A stretch of 64,000 nucleotides of DNA from Duganella sp. Root1480D1 (GCF_001427305.1 NZ_LMFZ01000047.1:102696-166695); one strand, 5' to 3'. Shown: positions 1 to 8,685, counted from the first letter of the stretch. Program-made: numbers and translations. The notes: a model not told the origin generated them from the letters alone.

Positions 1-3000
1 GCTGACGCCACCTTCATGGAAGGCATACATATTCGGCGACAGGATATTGAGCCAGCCAGCCTTGATGGCGCGCTGGCACAAGTCGTTCTCTTCGCCATAG
101 CCGCGGCCGAACTTTTCGGCATTCAGGTAACCGATCTGGTCCAGGCAGGCGCGGCGGATGAACATGCAGAAACCGATGCCGGTCGGTGCCGCGATGCATG
201 GCAAGTTCGATTGACGGAACACCGCGTCGATCGTGTGCACGTCGAGATTGAAGGCCTGCGGGTTCTCTTCCAGGAAGTTGGGGAAGCTGCAGATGGTCGC
301 ATTGTTCGAGAATGGAGTCACGGTCGCGACGCGCGGGTGCGAATAGGCCTCCACCTGCAAGCGCTTCAGCCAGTCGGCTGGCACGATCACATCGCTGTTC
401 AGCAGTACCACGTCCTGCGACGGGAAGTGCGCCATGCCGCGGTTGACGGTGCCCACGAAGCCCAGGTTGAGCGGGTTTTCCATCACTTCGAAGCGCCCCG
501 GCCAGAGCGCCACCAGCGATTCAAGCATGGCCTGCATGCCTTGGTCCGGACTGCCGTCATTGATGGCCAGCAGCTTGGCGCCGTCCATTGCCAACACGCC
601 CGGCATGGCGGCCTCGATGCAGCGGCGCGTCATGTCGATGCCGCGGTACACCGGCAAGATCACCGAGACGGTATGGGTCGGCGCAATCGGGGCAGGAACG
701 ATAATGTCGGAAGGCGCCGCCACTGCTGGCACCGGCGCTTCGGCCGGCGCCGCAACCAGGGCCGGCAGCTGGCGGTCTTTTTTCAGGCCAAGCATCTTCT
801 GGAACGGATCCGCCGCGCCGGCGAAATCGCCGCGCAACAGCCGTCCTGTCCAACGGTAAGGCTTGGTCAACCACCAGGAACGCGAGTTGATCACGCTGAC
901 GAAGGCGGCCTCACGCTGGCGCAGCAATTCGCGCAGGTGGCCGTTTTCCGCGTCACGGCTGTTGACGTTGTGACGCAATTCAGCCAGCGGACCGGCTTGC
1001 TCGGCGAGTTGGCGCTGCAGTTCGCAAACCGTGGCATCGCGTTCGGCAATGACCTTTTGCTGGGCCTGCACGACCGAATCCCGGTCGGCAATCACTTTCT
1101 GCTGGGCCTGCACCGTGGCATCGCGTTCGCCAACCACCTGCAGCAAGGTCTGCACCTGCTGGTCGCGCTGGCTAAATAGCTCTTGTGTATACTGCAATTG
1201 CGTATCGCGTTCCGCGATCATTTGCTGAGCCTGCTGCAACTGCATGGCCCCTTCGCCAACGCCTTGCTGCAATGCCGCAATAGTCTTGTCGCGTTCGCCG
1301 ATGATATAGCGCAGGTGCTCGACCTCGGTTACCCGTTCCTTGACTGCCTGGGCCAGCGTCTGCATTGGCAGCAGATGCTGCCGACCCCAATCGGTAAACT
1401 GCGCGGCCGGGCGGCCCGTCACCGTCTGCTGGATGTCGGCCTCGATGGCAATATAGCGGGCATAGTCGGCTTCCTGCAAGGACAGGCCCAGTTCCGCCAG
1501 CACGGCATCGATGAATTGCTGGCGCGTCACGTCCTCCGTTTGCGGCGACGGCCGGCCAAAGCGCGTCATGGCATTGATCAAGGCTAGCAGGGAGCGGAAC
1601 AGCAGGTGCCCGCTTTCGATCGGCAGTTCCAGCTGCCATTCGGTATCGATCAGGGCGGCGCTGCCATCGGCACCGATGACGATGTTCTGCGGGATGACGT
1701 CAAAAAAGCGGCCGGGCACTTCGACATAAGCCGAGGCCAGTTCGCCGCCACCGGCAGCAAACGCCCCGAACTGGGCCAGAATCTGCAGGTAGCGCCGGAT
1801 AAACGCCGCCACCTCCTGATAGGTCCAGCCGTCGTGCATGACAATCTGCATGAACTCCAGGGTCAAGACCTTGCCGAGCGCATAGGCGTCCGACTCTGGC
1901 ACCGTGAACTTCATCGCCGACAGCCCTGCCTGTCCGGTCGCGGTGCCGAGGCGCTGGTAGCGCACTTCCACCGGCGCTCCGGCGCGGCGTACAAAGCGGG
2001 TTTCCTTGCAATACTCCGGCACCCGGTCGACGCTGTAATGGAAGGCCAGGACTTCAGGCCCGAGCGCCTTCGCGCCCTCGGGTGTCGCGACCACCAGGAA
2101 GGAATTGGCCATGTCCATGCCGAGGCCATTGGCGAATACTTCCGGATACGCCAATTCCATCGAGAAATTGCTCAGCGGCGGCATTTGCGGATCGCGCCGC
2201 GCACTCTGCCAGGCCAGCGCCGCCGCATCGAAACCGGGATCGGCAAAACCTTGCTCGGTGATGATGGATACCGGCAGCTTATAGTCGGGATACGGCGCCA
2301 GGAATTCCGCCGGCGAGAATCCGGCGCTTACCAGCAGTTGCCCCAGCACTTCACGGCCGAAGGTTTGCGGCTGGTCAGCACGGTAGCGGCCTTCGATGCC
2401 GATCATCGCATGGCCCAGGTGATCTTCCGGCGCACCGGCAAAGTACTTCAGGCCGAGCTGGTTTTCGATCGCGATGATCAGGCGGCCGCCCGGCTTGAGC
2501 AGGCGCCGCACGCGCTGCAGCATATGCAGCGGCGGGTGCTCGCCCTCGGTGAACATGTTTGCGTATTCCAGCACGCCGATCAGGGTGATGACATCGAACT
2601 GGTGGTCGCACCTGAACTGGTCGAACTTTTCACTGAGGACGGTCACGTTTTCGAGATCGCGCGCGCGCGCGCGCGCGATCGAAGCGCGGCGCGGACTGCC
2701 TTCCAGCGCCAGTACCTGGGCGCCTGCCTCGCCCATGTAGCGCGTAATCGCGCCACAGCCGGCGCCAATTTCCAGCACTTCGGCGCCACGCAACAGGGTG
2801 CCGAAGGGACGCATCAGGTTGGCGCGCAAGCTGCCCAGGTGGTAGAGCGAAGGCCAGTCGATGCAATGCTGGCGCAGTTCCGTCGACAGCACCGAAACGT
2901 CGCTGACCAGGCGAATGGCGCGCCCGATGCGCTGCTCCACTTCATCGCCATCACTGTAGGCAATGCCGCCAAAGTCGGGCGCGCTCCAGATGTCGTGCTC

Positions 3001-3042
3001 CGTATTGAATGCATAGCCTGCACGCTCCAATAATGCCCTCAT
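1..3042 (-). CDS. Methyltransferase / kinase-like / coiled-coil / GT2 glycosyltransferase fusion (WbdD-like), partial
   Basis: A reading frame of 1014 codons is open from the ATG at 3042 to the left edge, so the C-terminus is missing. Visible modules: a class I SAM methyltransferase around residues 80-200 (motif VLEIGAGCGAITRY, then FDVITLIGVLEY); a kinase-like region around 290-500, where FDVIPQNIV gives a D-x4-N catalytic loop and LIDTEW a metal-binding Asp; a coiled coil around 570-705 with seven 14-residue repeats; and a GT2 domain from about residue 787 (VSVILPVY, LLNSDV as the DxD-type site). Its ATG overlaps the wzt stop as ATGA. Methyltransferase plus kinase plus coiled coil next to wzm and wzt is the known layout of WbdD, which caps O-antigen chains and sets their length. 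Here a glycosyltransferase is fused on. The domain calls are strong for the methyltransferase and GT2; the kinase call and the capping role are inference. Confidence 0.8.
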   Translation of the reverse strand, partial: MRALLERAGYAFNTEHDIWSAPDFGGIAYSDGDEVEQRIGRAIRLVSDVSVLSTELRQHCIDWPSLYHLGSLRANLMRPFGTLLRGAEVLEIGAGCGAITRYMGEAGAQVLALEGSPRRASIARARARDLENVTVLSEKFDQFRCDHQFDVITLIGVLEYANMFTEGEHPPLHMLQRVRRLLKPGGRLIIAIENQLGLKYFAGAPEDHLGHAMIGIEGRYRADQPQTFGREVLGQLLVSAGFSPAEFLAPYPDYKLPVSIITEQGFADPGFDAAALAWQSARRDPQMPPLSNFSMELAYPEVFANGLGMDMANSFLVVATPEGAKALGPEVLAFHYSVDRVPEYCKETRFVRRAGAPVEVRYQRLGTATGQAGLSAMKFTVPESDAYALGKVLTLEFMQIVMHDGWTYQEVAAFIRRYLQILAQFGAFAAGGGELASAYVEVPGRFFDVIPQNIVIGADGSAALIDTEWQLELPIESGHLLFRSLLALINAMTRFGRPSPQTEDVTRQQFIDAVLAELGLSLQEADYARYIAIEADIQQTVTGRPAAQFTDWGRQHLLPMQTLAQAVKERVTEVEHLRYIIGERDKTIAALQQGVGEGAMQLQQAQQMIAERDTQLQYTQELFSQRDQQVQTLLQVVGERDATVQAQQKVIADRDSVVQAQQKVIAERDATVCELQRQLAEQAGPLAELRHNVNSRDAENGHLRELLRQREAAFVSVINSRSWWLTKPYRWTGRLLRGDFAGAADPFQKMLGLKKDRQLPALVAAPAEAPVPAVAAPSDIIVPAPIAPTHTVSVILPVYRGIDMTRRCIEAAMPGVLAMDGAKLLAINDGSPDQGMQAMLESLVALWPGRFEVMENPLNLGFVGTVNRGMAHFPSQDVVLLNSDVIVPADWLKRLQVEAYSHPRVATVTPFSNNATICSFPNFLEENPQAFNLDVHTIDAVFRQSNLPCIAAPTGIGFCMFIRRACLDQIGYLNAEKFGRGYGEENDLCQRAIKAGWLNILSPNMYAFHEGGVS
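1003..1296 (-). repeat. Seven tandem 42-bp units coding a 14-residue coiled-coil repeat
   Basis: Seven consecutive 42-bp units lie at 1296-1255, 1254-1213, 1212-1171, 1170-1129, 1128-1087, 1086-1045 and 1044-1003, coding residues 583-680 of the fusion protein. Most begin with (E/D/Q)RD and follow the pattern ERDxxVQxxQxVIA. Units five and six share QAQQKVIA and are nearly identical in DNA, which suggests recent duplication. Fourteen residues are two heptads, so every unit keeps the coiled-coil register. Changes in copy number would lengthen or shorten the rod without a frameshift. Confidence 0.85.
2658..2675. repeat. (CG)9 alternating tract inside a GATC-flanked palindrome
   Basis: Eighteen bases of uninterrupted CG alternation are flanked by GATC on both sides, giving a perfect palindrome at 2655-2678. 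The tract codes Arg-Ala alternation in the methyltransferase domain of the fusion gene. Such tracts can slip during replication and can adopt Z-DNA. A slip of one CG unit would shift the frame. Confidence 0.85.
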
Positions 3043-4385
3043 GCCACAACCTCTTTTGCCATCATATTAAGTTCCAGATCTACCAGGCCGAACATCACCG
3101 TGTTCGGGCCCACCTGCAAATGAATCGAATCGTAGCGGCGGTCGTGGGGAACGGCTTCTTCGCCCTCCTTCGACGCGATGCCCAACGAGATAAAATAGTC
3201 GCCCGGCGCCAGGCGGCACACGAAGGCGGCATCGGCCTGCATCACGGAACCGCTGCGCCCCAGCTCATGGAAGGGCGCGCATGCCAGCGTTTCCGAGTTG
3301 ACGCCGTAGACCGTCACGCCTTCCTTGGTCTTGATCGTGATGCCAAGGATGGGACGGTAAAACTGGGCATGGAACTTGACCGTGACCGACAGCGTGATCT
3401 GCTGGCCGGTCGCTACCACCGTCGGGTAAGGCACGCCGTCGGCCGCCAGGTGGAAGTCCAGGATGCTGGCGCTGCCGTCGCCCCAGCGGTACTCATGCGG
3501 GTTGTAGCCATGCCGCGTGGCGAACACGTCGTCGCTGCGGCTCAGGCCAAGCTCGCTGCCGCCGGCCGACGCTTCCTGCGCTGCGGGTTTGCCGGCAGCT
3601 GTCTCTGGCAGCGCCTGCTTTTCCTTGCCGAACAAAAGATCGAGGTAGCGGTTGACCACCTGTTTCGGCTTGCCGGTTTCCAGTTGCACGCCCTGGTTCA
3701 GCAGGATCGCCTTGGTGCAGTGGGTGACAATCTGCTCGCTCGAGTGGGTCACCAGCAGGATGCTGGTGCCGTTGTCCTTCAGCTGGCGCAAGCGGTCGAA
3801 GCATTTGGCCTGGAATTTGGCGTCGCCTACCGACAGCGCTTCGTCCACGATCAGGATGTCAGGGTCGATCTGCGACTGCACCGCAAAGGCCAGGCGCACC
3901 GTCATGCCGCTCGAATAAGTCTTGATCGGCTGGTCCATGAAGCTGCCGATATCGGCAAATGCGGCAATGCGGTCGAAGCGCTCGTCGATTTCGGCCGGGG
4001 TCAGGCCCAGCACGGCCGCGTTCATGTAGACGTTTTCGCGGCCGGTGAACTCGGGGTTGAAGCCGGAGCCCAGCTCCAGCATCGCTGCGATGCGGCCGCG
4101 CGTCTCGACATGGCCGCCGGTGGGGGACAGCGTGCCGCAAATGATTTGCAGCAGGGTCGACTTGCCGGAGCCATTGCGGCCGATGATGCCGACCGTTTCG
4201 CCTTGCTTGACCTCGAACGAGACGTCGCGCAAGGCCCAGAACTCGCGGAAATACTGGCGCGCTGGCTGCCCGCCGCGCTGCAGGCGCGGCAGCACGAACT
4301 GCTTGAGGCGGTCACGCGGGCTGTCGTAGATTTCGTAGCGCTTGCTCAGCTTGCTGACCCGGATCGTGGTGTTGTCAGAGGACAT
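3039..4385 (-). CDS. wzt: O-antigen ABC transporter ATP-binding protein with C-terminal carbohydrate-binding domain (Wzt)
   Basis: This 448-residue protein powers export of an undecaprenyl-linked polysaccharide across the inner membrane. Walker A is GIIGRNGSGKSTLLQ, the signature region reads YSSGMTVRLAFA and Walker B is ILIVDEAL. The ATPase half takes the first 250 or so residues. A linker leads to a beta-rich domain from about residue 290, matching the Wzt C-terminal domain that recognises the finished non-reducing end of the glycan in E. coli O8/O9-type systems. I chose MSSDNTTI as start because the longer frame would run far into wzm. The gene overlaps the end of wzm by 11 bases and the next gene by ATGA, so the three are probably translated together. 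The extended length implies export coupled to a chain-end modification; that coupling is inference from the family. Confidence 0.92.
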   Translation of the reverse strand: MSSDNTTIRVSKLSKRYEIYDSPRDRLKQFVLPRLQRGGQPARQYFREFWALRDVSFEVKQGETVGIIGRNGSGKSTLLQIICGTLSPTGGHVETRGRIAAMLELGSGFNPEFTGRENVYMNAAVLGLTPAEIDERFDRIAAFADIGSFMDQPIKTYSSGMTVRLAFAVQSQIDPDILIVDEALSVGDAKFQAKCFDRLRQLKDNGTSILLVTHSSEQIVTHCTKAILLNQGVQLETGKPKQVVNRYLDLLFGKEKQALPETAAGKPAAQEASAGGSELGLSRSDDVFATRHGYNPHEYRWGDGSASILDFHLAADGVPYPTVVATGQQITLSVTVKFHAQFYRPILGITIKTKEGVTVYGVNSETLACAPFHELGRSGSVMQADAAFVCRLAPGDYFISLGIASKEGEEAVPHDRRYDSIHLQVGPNTVMFGLVDLELNMMAKEVVA

Positions 4386-5229
4386 CGGCAAAACCTTTCC
4401 GCGTCTTCTGGAACCACGCAAACCCGGCCCACGCCACGACGATGGCGGCAATCATGTAAATTCCCAGGCCCAGCCAGTCCGGCTGGTGCCCCCAGATCAA
4501 TACTTCACGCGCCTGTTCGATGATGAAGGTCAGCGGATTGGCCATGATGATGGCGCGGAAATCCTCAGGCACGGCCGTAATCGGATAGAACACCGGCGAC
4601 AGGAACATCAGCAGCGTGGTGACGATCACGATGGTCTGGCCGACATCGCGCAGGAACACGCCAAGCGACGCCAGGATCCAGGCCAGGCCGGTGGTCAACA
4701 CCACCAGCGGCAGCAGCACCAGCGGCAGGAAAACCGCCGTCCAGTTGACATAGCCGTTGAACAGCGCAAAGGCAGCCAGCAGCACAGCCAGGCTCACCAT
4801 GCCATGGAACAGGGTCGCCGCCATGGTGACCACCGGCATGATCTCGAGCGGGAACACGACCTTCTTGACGTAATTCACGTTGGACAGGATCAGGCCAGGC
4901 GCGCGGTTGAGCACTTCGCTGAACAGACTGAGCACGATCATGCCGACAAACAGCACCAGCGCGAACAAGGTCTTGCTGTCGTTGCCGCCGATGCCGCCCC
5001 AGCGCGATTTGAAAATTTCCGAGAAGACGAAGGTATACACCAACAGCATCAGCACCGGATTGAAGAAGGACCAGGCCAGGCCCATGGCGGAGCCCTGGTA
5101 GCGTCCGATCACGTCGCGCCGGGTCAACTGCAGGATCAGGGCGCGGTTGCGCCACAGGCTGCCCGCCAGGGCACGCAGGGAAGTCGGTTGGGAAGCATGC
5201 GGGTTGATTGCCGCGAATTCATGACTCAC
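4375..5229 (-). CDS. wzm: O-antigen ABC transporter permease (Wzm)
   Basis: This 284-residue integral membrane protein of the ABC-2 type is the channel half of the Wzm-Wzt exporter. The N-terminal LTRRDVIGRYQGSAMGLAW stretch is typical of the family, and about six hydrophobic segments follow. No ATG lies near the expected N-terminus. The GTG at 5229-5227 (V-S-H-E-F) overlaps the rfbC stop as GTGA, which fits the coupling seen through the whole operon, so I place the start there. The 3' end overlaps wzt. The function is secure from neighbour and sequence together; the GTG start is likely but unproven. Confidence 0.9.
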   Translation of the reverse strand: MSHEFAAINPHASQPTSLRALAGSLWRNRALILQLTRRDVIGRYQGSAMGLAWSFFNPVLMLLVYTFVFSEIFKSRWGGIGGNDSKTLFALVLFVGMIVLSLFSEVLNRAPGLILSNVNYVKKVVFPLEIMPVVTMAATLFHGMVSLAVLLAAFALFNGYVNWTAVFLPLVLLPLVVLTTGLAWILASLGVFLRDVGQTIVIVTTLLMFLSPVFYPITAVPEDFRAIIMANPLTFIIEQAREVLIWGHQPDWLGLGIYMIAAIVVAWAGFAWFQKTRKGFADVL

Positions 5230-5771
5230 GCAAAACACTCCGCTTCGGCCAGCAGCTTGCCCTGCTGGTCTTTGGCCGACAAGGCCGGTGCTTCGGACAA
5301 GGGCCAATTGATGGCCAGCGCCGGATCGTCCCAGGCCAGGCTGCGTTCGAATTCCGGCGCCCAGTAGTCGGTGGTCTTGTACAGGAACTCGGCACTTTCA
5401 GACAGCACCAGGAACCCGTGGGCGAAGCCTTCGGGAATCCAGAACATGCGCTTGTTCTCCGCCGACAGTTCAACGCCGACGTGCTGGCCGAAAGTGGGCG
5501 AGCTGCGGCGCAGGTCGACCGCCACATCGTAGACTGTGCCTTGCACTACGCGCACCAGCTTTCCTTGCGCCTGCTGGACCTGGTAATGCAGGCCGCGCAG
5601 CACATGGCGCGCGGAACGGCTGTGATTATCCTGCACGAACCCGACTTCGCGCCCGACCAGTTCGTTGAAACGGCGCTGGTTGAAGCTTTCGTAAAAAAAA
5701 CCGCGCGCATCGCCGAACACTTTGGGCTCGATGATCTTCAGGTCCGGGATGGCGGTGGGAATCAGGTTCAT
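5226..5771 (-). CDS. rfbC: dTDP-4-dehydrorhamnose 3,5-epimerase
   Basis: This 181-residue protein epimerises dTDP-4-keto-6-deoxyglucose at C3 and C5, the third step of dTDP-L-rhamnose synthesis. The family hallmark DARGFFYESFN lies near the N-terminus, followed by FVQDNHS and VLRGLHYQ, where the His is the catalytic base. VDLRRSSPTFGQ and PEGFAHGF also match RmlC, and the length is normal. It overlaps rfbA upstream as ATGA (5768-5771) and wzm downstream as GTGA, so it is translated in the middle of the operon. Confidence 0.96.
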   Translation of the reverse strand: MNLIPTAIPDLKIIEPKVFGDARGFFYESFNQRRFNELVGREVGFVQDNHSRSARHVLRGLHYQVQQAQGKLVRVVQGTVYDVAVDLRRSSPTFGQHVGVELSAENKRMFWIPEGFAHGFLVLSESAEFLYKTTDYWAPEFERSLAWDDPALAINWPLSEAPALSAKDQQGKLLAEAECFA

Positions 5772-6655
5772 GGGCGCACACCCTCTTTGAGCAAGCGCTG
5801 CAGGTATTGGCCGTAGCCGTTCTTGGCCAGCGGCTTGGCCAGCTCGGCCAACTGTGCGGCGTCAATGAAGCCCTTGCGGTAGGCAATCTCTTCCGGGCAC
5901 GCCACTTTCAGGCCCTGGCGGTGTTCGATGGTCTGGATGAAGTTGCTCGCTTCGATCAGGCTTTCGTGGGTGCCGGTATCGAGCCAGGCGTAGCCGCGCC
6001 CCATCATCTCCACGCTCAGCTGTTCGCGTTCCAGGTAAATCCGGTTCAGGTCAGTAATCTCGAGCTCGCCGCGCGCGGAGGGCTTCAGGCCCTGTGCGAT
6101 TTCGACCGCTTGTTGGTCGTAGAAATACAGGCCGGTGACCGCGTAATTGCTCTTCGGTACAACCGGTTTTTCTTCCAGGCTGGTGGCCCTGCCGGCCGCG
6201 TCGAAATCGACGACGCCATAACGTTCAGGATCGGTCACGTGGTAGGCGAACACGGTGGCTCCTGCGGTTTTCGCATTGGCCTTCTCGAGCTGGGCCTGCA
6301 GGTCATGCCCATAGAAAATATTGTCGCCCAGTACCAACGCGCTTGGCGCGCCGCCGAGGAACTCCTTGCCGATGATGAAAGCTTGCGCCAGGCCGTCCGG
6401 GCTCGGCTGGACCGCGTACTGGATGTCCAGGCCCCAGTCGGCACCATTGCCCAGCAATTGCTCGAAGCGCGGAGTATCTTGCGGGGTCGAAATGACCAGG
6501 ATTTCGCGAATGCCGGCCAGCATCAAAGTGCTGAGCGGATAGTAAATCATCGGCTTGTCATGGATCGGCAGCAGCTGCTTTGATACCGCTTTGGTGACCG
6601 GATAGAGTCGGGTGCCGGAGCCGCCGGCAAGGATGATGCCTTTGCGTTTTAACAT
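5768..6655 (-). CDS. rfbA: Glucose-1-phosphate thymidylyltransferase
   Basis: This 295-residue cytoplasmic enzyme joins dTTP and glucose-1-phosphate to give dTDP-glucose, the first step towards dTDP-L-rhamnose. The nucleotide-binding signature GIILAGGSGTRLYPVT is at the N-terminus, with KPMIYYPLSTLMLAGI and LVLGDNIFYGHDL following. VVDFDAAGRATSLEEKP is the substrate region. Length and motif order are those of RmlA. Only two bases separate it from rfbD, and it overlaps rfbC by four. Confidence 0.97.
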   Translation of the reverse strand: MLKRKGIILAGGSGTRLYPVTKAVSKQLLPIHDKPMIYYPLSTLMLAGIREILVISTPQDTPRFEQLLGNGADWGLDIQYAVQPSPDGLAQAFIIGKEFLGGAPSALVLGDNIFYGHDLQAQLEKANAKTAGATVFAYHVTDPERYGVVDFDAAGRATSLEEKPVVPKSNYAVTGLYFYDQQAVEIAQGLKPSARGELEITDLNRIYLEREQLSVEMMGRGYAWLDTGTHESLIEASNFIQTIEHRQGLKVACPEEIAYRKGFIDAAQLAELAKPLAKNGYGQYLQRLLKEGVRP

Positions 6656-6657
6656 GA

Positions 6658-7554
6658 TTATTTTTCAAAAAATTCAGTGAGCATGCGCGCCACGCCGGTT
6701 TGCCAAGGCGGCAGCACCAGGTCGAACGCGGCCTGCAGTTTGTCGGTCGCCAGGCGCGAATTGCGAGGGCGCGCTGCTGGCGTCGGGAATGCATCGCTGC
6801 CGACGGCAAGGATGGCCTCGGGCGCCACCTTGATGATCATGCCGGCACGGCGGGCCTGCTCGATCACGAACTGGGCATAGCCATGCCAGGATGTGGCACC
6901 TGCTGCAGCCAGATGATAAATGCCGCCGAGTTCAGGACGGCGCAGCGTAGCCCGCACGGCGTGCGCCGTGGTGTCGGCGATCAGTTCGGCTGCGGTGGGC
7001 GCCCCGACCTGGTCGTCCACCACCGACAGGCGCTCGCGTTCACCTGCCAGGCGCAACATGGTCTTGGCAAAATTGGCGCCGCGCGCAGCATACACCCAGC
7101 TGGTGCGGAAAATCAGGTGGCGGCAACCGCTGGCAGCGATGGCCTGCTCGCCTTCGAGTTTGGTCTGTCCGTACACATTGAGCGGCCCGGTCGGGGCGTC
7201 CTCCTGCCACGGCGCCGTGCCCGAGCCATCGAATACGTAATCGGTCGAATAATGCACCAGCAAGGCGCCCAGCCGCGCCGCTTCCCGGGCCAGCACGGCT
7301 GGCCCGGCGGCGTTGACGGCGCGGCATGCTGCCGCTTCGCTCTCCGCCTTGTCGACCGCGGTATAGGCGCCGGCATTGACAATCACGTCAGGCGCCACGG
7401 CACGCACGGTCGCTGCCAGGCCTTCAGCATCGCCCAGGTTACCGCACAAATCCCGGCTATCGCTGCCGAGTGCGATCAATTCGCCCAGCGGCGCCAGGCT
7501 GCGCTGGAGTTCCCAGCCAACCTGACCATTCTTGCCCAGCAAAAGGATCTTCAT
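6658..7554 (-). CDS. rfbD: dTDP-4-dehydrorhamnose reductase
   Basis: This 298-residue enzyme of the extended short-chain dehydrogenase type reduces the 4-keto group to give dTDP-L-rhamnose. The nucleotide-binding start KILLLGKNGQVGWEL, the YSTDYVFDG stretch and the catalytic YGQTKLEGE (Y-x3-K) are all present. I start at MKILLLG because its ATG overlaps the rfbB stop (7551-7554); a longer frame would extend about 90 bases into rfbB. Gene order B-D-A-C is a common arrangement for this pathway. Confidence 0.96.
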   Translation of the reverse strand: MKILLLGKNGQVGWELQRSLAPLGELIALGSDSRDLCGNLGDAEGLAATVRAVAPDVIVNAGAYTAVDKAESEAAACRAVNAAGPAVLAREAARLGALLVHYSTDYVFDGSGTAPWQEDAPTGPLNVYGQTKLEGEQAIAASGCRHLIFRTSWVYAARGANFAKTMLRLAGERERLSVVDDQVGAPTAAELIADTTAHAVRATLRRPELGGIYHLAAAGATSWHGYAQFVIEQARRAGMIIKVAPEAILAVGSDAFPTPAARPRNSRLATDKLQAAFDLVLPPWQTGVARMLTEFFEK

Positions 7555-8618
7555 GCCCGGCGCTCGACATAGTTCTTCTCGACCCAGGCACGGTAGGCGC
7601 CGGACTGGACGTTCGCGACCCAGGCCGGGTTGTCCAGATACCATTGCACCGTCTTGCGGATGCCGCTGTCAAAGGTTTCCGCAGGCTTCCAGCCCAGTTC
7701 ACGCTCAATCTTGGACGCGTCAATGGCATAGCGACGGTCATGGCCGGGGCGGTCGGTCACGTAGGTAATCTGACTGCTGTAGCTGGCGCCGTCGGCGCGC
7801 GGGCGCAGGCCGTCCAGCAGCGAGCAAACGGTTTGGACGATTTCCAGGTTCGGCTTTTCGTTCCAGCCGCCGACGTTGTACACCTCGCCCGGCTTGCCTG
7901 CTGCCAGCACGCGGCGGATGGCGCTGCAGTGGTCCTTGACGTACAGCCAGTCGCGCACCTGCTGGCCATCGCCATACACCGGCAGCGCCTTGCCGGCCAG
8001 GGCATTGACGATCATCAGCGGGATCAGTTTTTCCGGGAAGTGATAAGGACCGTAATTGTTCGAGCAGTTGGTGGTCAGGACCGGTAGGCCGTAAGTATGG
8101 TGGTAAGAGCGCACCAGGTGGTCGCTGGCAGCCTTGCTGGCCGAGTATGGGCTGTTTGGCTCATAACGATTGGTTTCGGTGAAAGCCGGGTCTTCCTTGC
8201 CCAGCGAGCCGTACACCTCGTCCGTCGAGACATGCAGGAAGCGGAAATTGGCCTTGTCTTCGCCTTCCAAGCCGTTCCAATAGGCGCGCACCGCCTCAAG
8301 CAAGTGGAAAGTGCCGACGATATTAGTCTGGATGAAAGCTTCCGGGCCATGGATCGAACGGTCGACATGGCTTTCGGCGGCAAAATTCACCACCGCGCGT
8401 GGCTTATGCTCGGCCAGTAGGCGCGCCACCAGGGCGCTGTCACCGATGTCGCCTTGCACGAAAATGTGGCGTGCATCGCCGTCGAGCGAAGCCAGGGTCT
8501 CGCGGTTGCCGGCGTAGCTCAGGATGTCCAGGTTGACCAGGGCTTCGCCCGATTGCGCCAGCCAGTCCAGTACGAAATTGGCCCCGATAAAGCCTGCACC
8601 GCCCGTTACTAAGATCAT
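7551..8618 (-). CDS. rfbB: dTDP-glucose 4,6-dehydratase
   Basis: This 355-residue enzyme converts dTDP-glucose to the 4-keto-6-deoxy sugar using tightly bound NAD. TGGAGFIGANFV opens the Rossmann fold, FAAESHVDRSI is diagnostic for RmlB, and YSASKAASDHLVR carries the catalytic Tyr and Lys. The ATG has AAAGGAAG upstream. It is the first gene of the leftward operon rfbBDAC-wzm-wzt-fusion gene, so the promoter for the whole operon should lie in 8619-8770. Confidence 0.97.
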   Translation of the reverse strand: MILVTGGAGFIGANFVLDWLAQSGEALVNLDILSYAGNRETLASLDGDARHIFVQGDIGDSALVARLLAEHKPRAVVNFAAESHVDRSIHGPEAFIQTNIVGTFHLLEAVRAYWNGLEGEDKANFRFLHVSTDEVYGSLGKEDPAFTETNRYEPNSPYSASKAASDHLVRSYHHTYGLPVLTTNCSNNYGPYHFPEKLIPLMIVNALAGKALPVYGDGQQVRDWLYVKDHCSAIRRVLAAGKPGEVYNVGGWNEKPNLEIVQTVCSLLDGLRPRADGASYSSQITYVTDRPGHDRRYAIDASKIERELGWKPAETFDSGIRKTVQWYLDNPAWVANVQSGAYRAWVEKNYVERRA

Positions 8619-8634
8619 CGTGACTTCCTTTAAT

Positions 8635-8654
8635 ACAAGTTATTACAAGTTATT
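8635..8654. repeat. Tandem 10-bp repeat in the rfbB leader
   Basis: ACAAGTTATT occurs twice in direct succession, at 8635-8644 and 8645-8654, between the putative promoter and the rfbB ribosome-binding site. It is A/T-rich against a GC-rich background. I cannot tell whether it is a regulator site or a chance duplication. Confidence 0.6.
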
Positions 8655-8685
8655 AATTTCACTTCTGCCGTTCAGGCAAACGGAG

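Noticed and set aside
16..1179. Long plus-strand open frame of 387 codons opposite the left-edge gene
   Set aside because: It is rich in Arg, His and Gln as expected for the antisense of GC-rich coding, and the minus frame codes recognisable methyltransferase and GT2 domains.
1606..3033. Plus-strand open frame of 475 codons
   Set aside because: Antisense shadow of the same minus-strand fusion gene; no domain or ribosome site.
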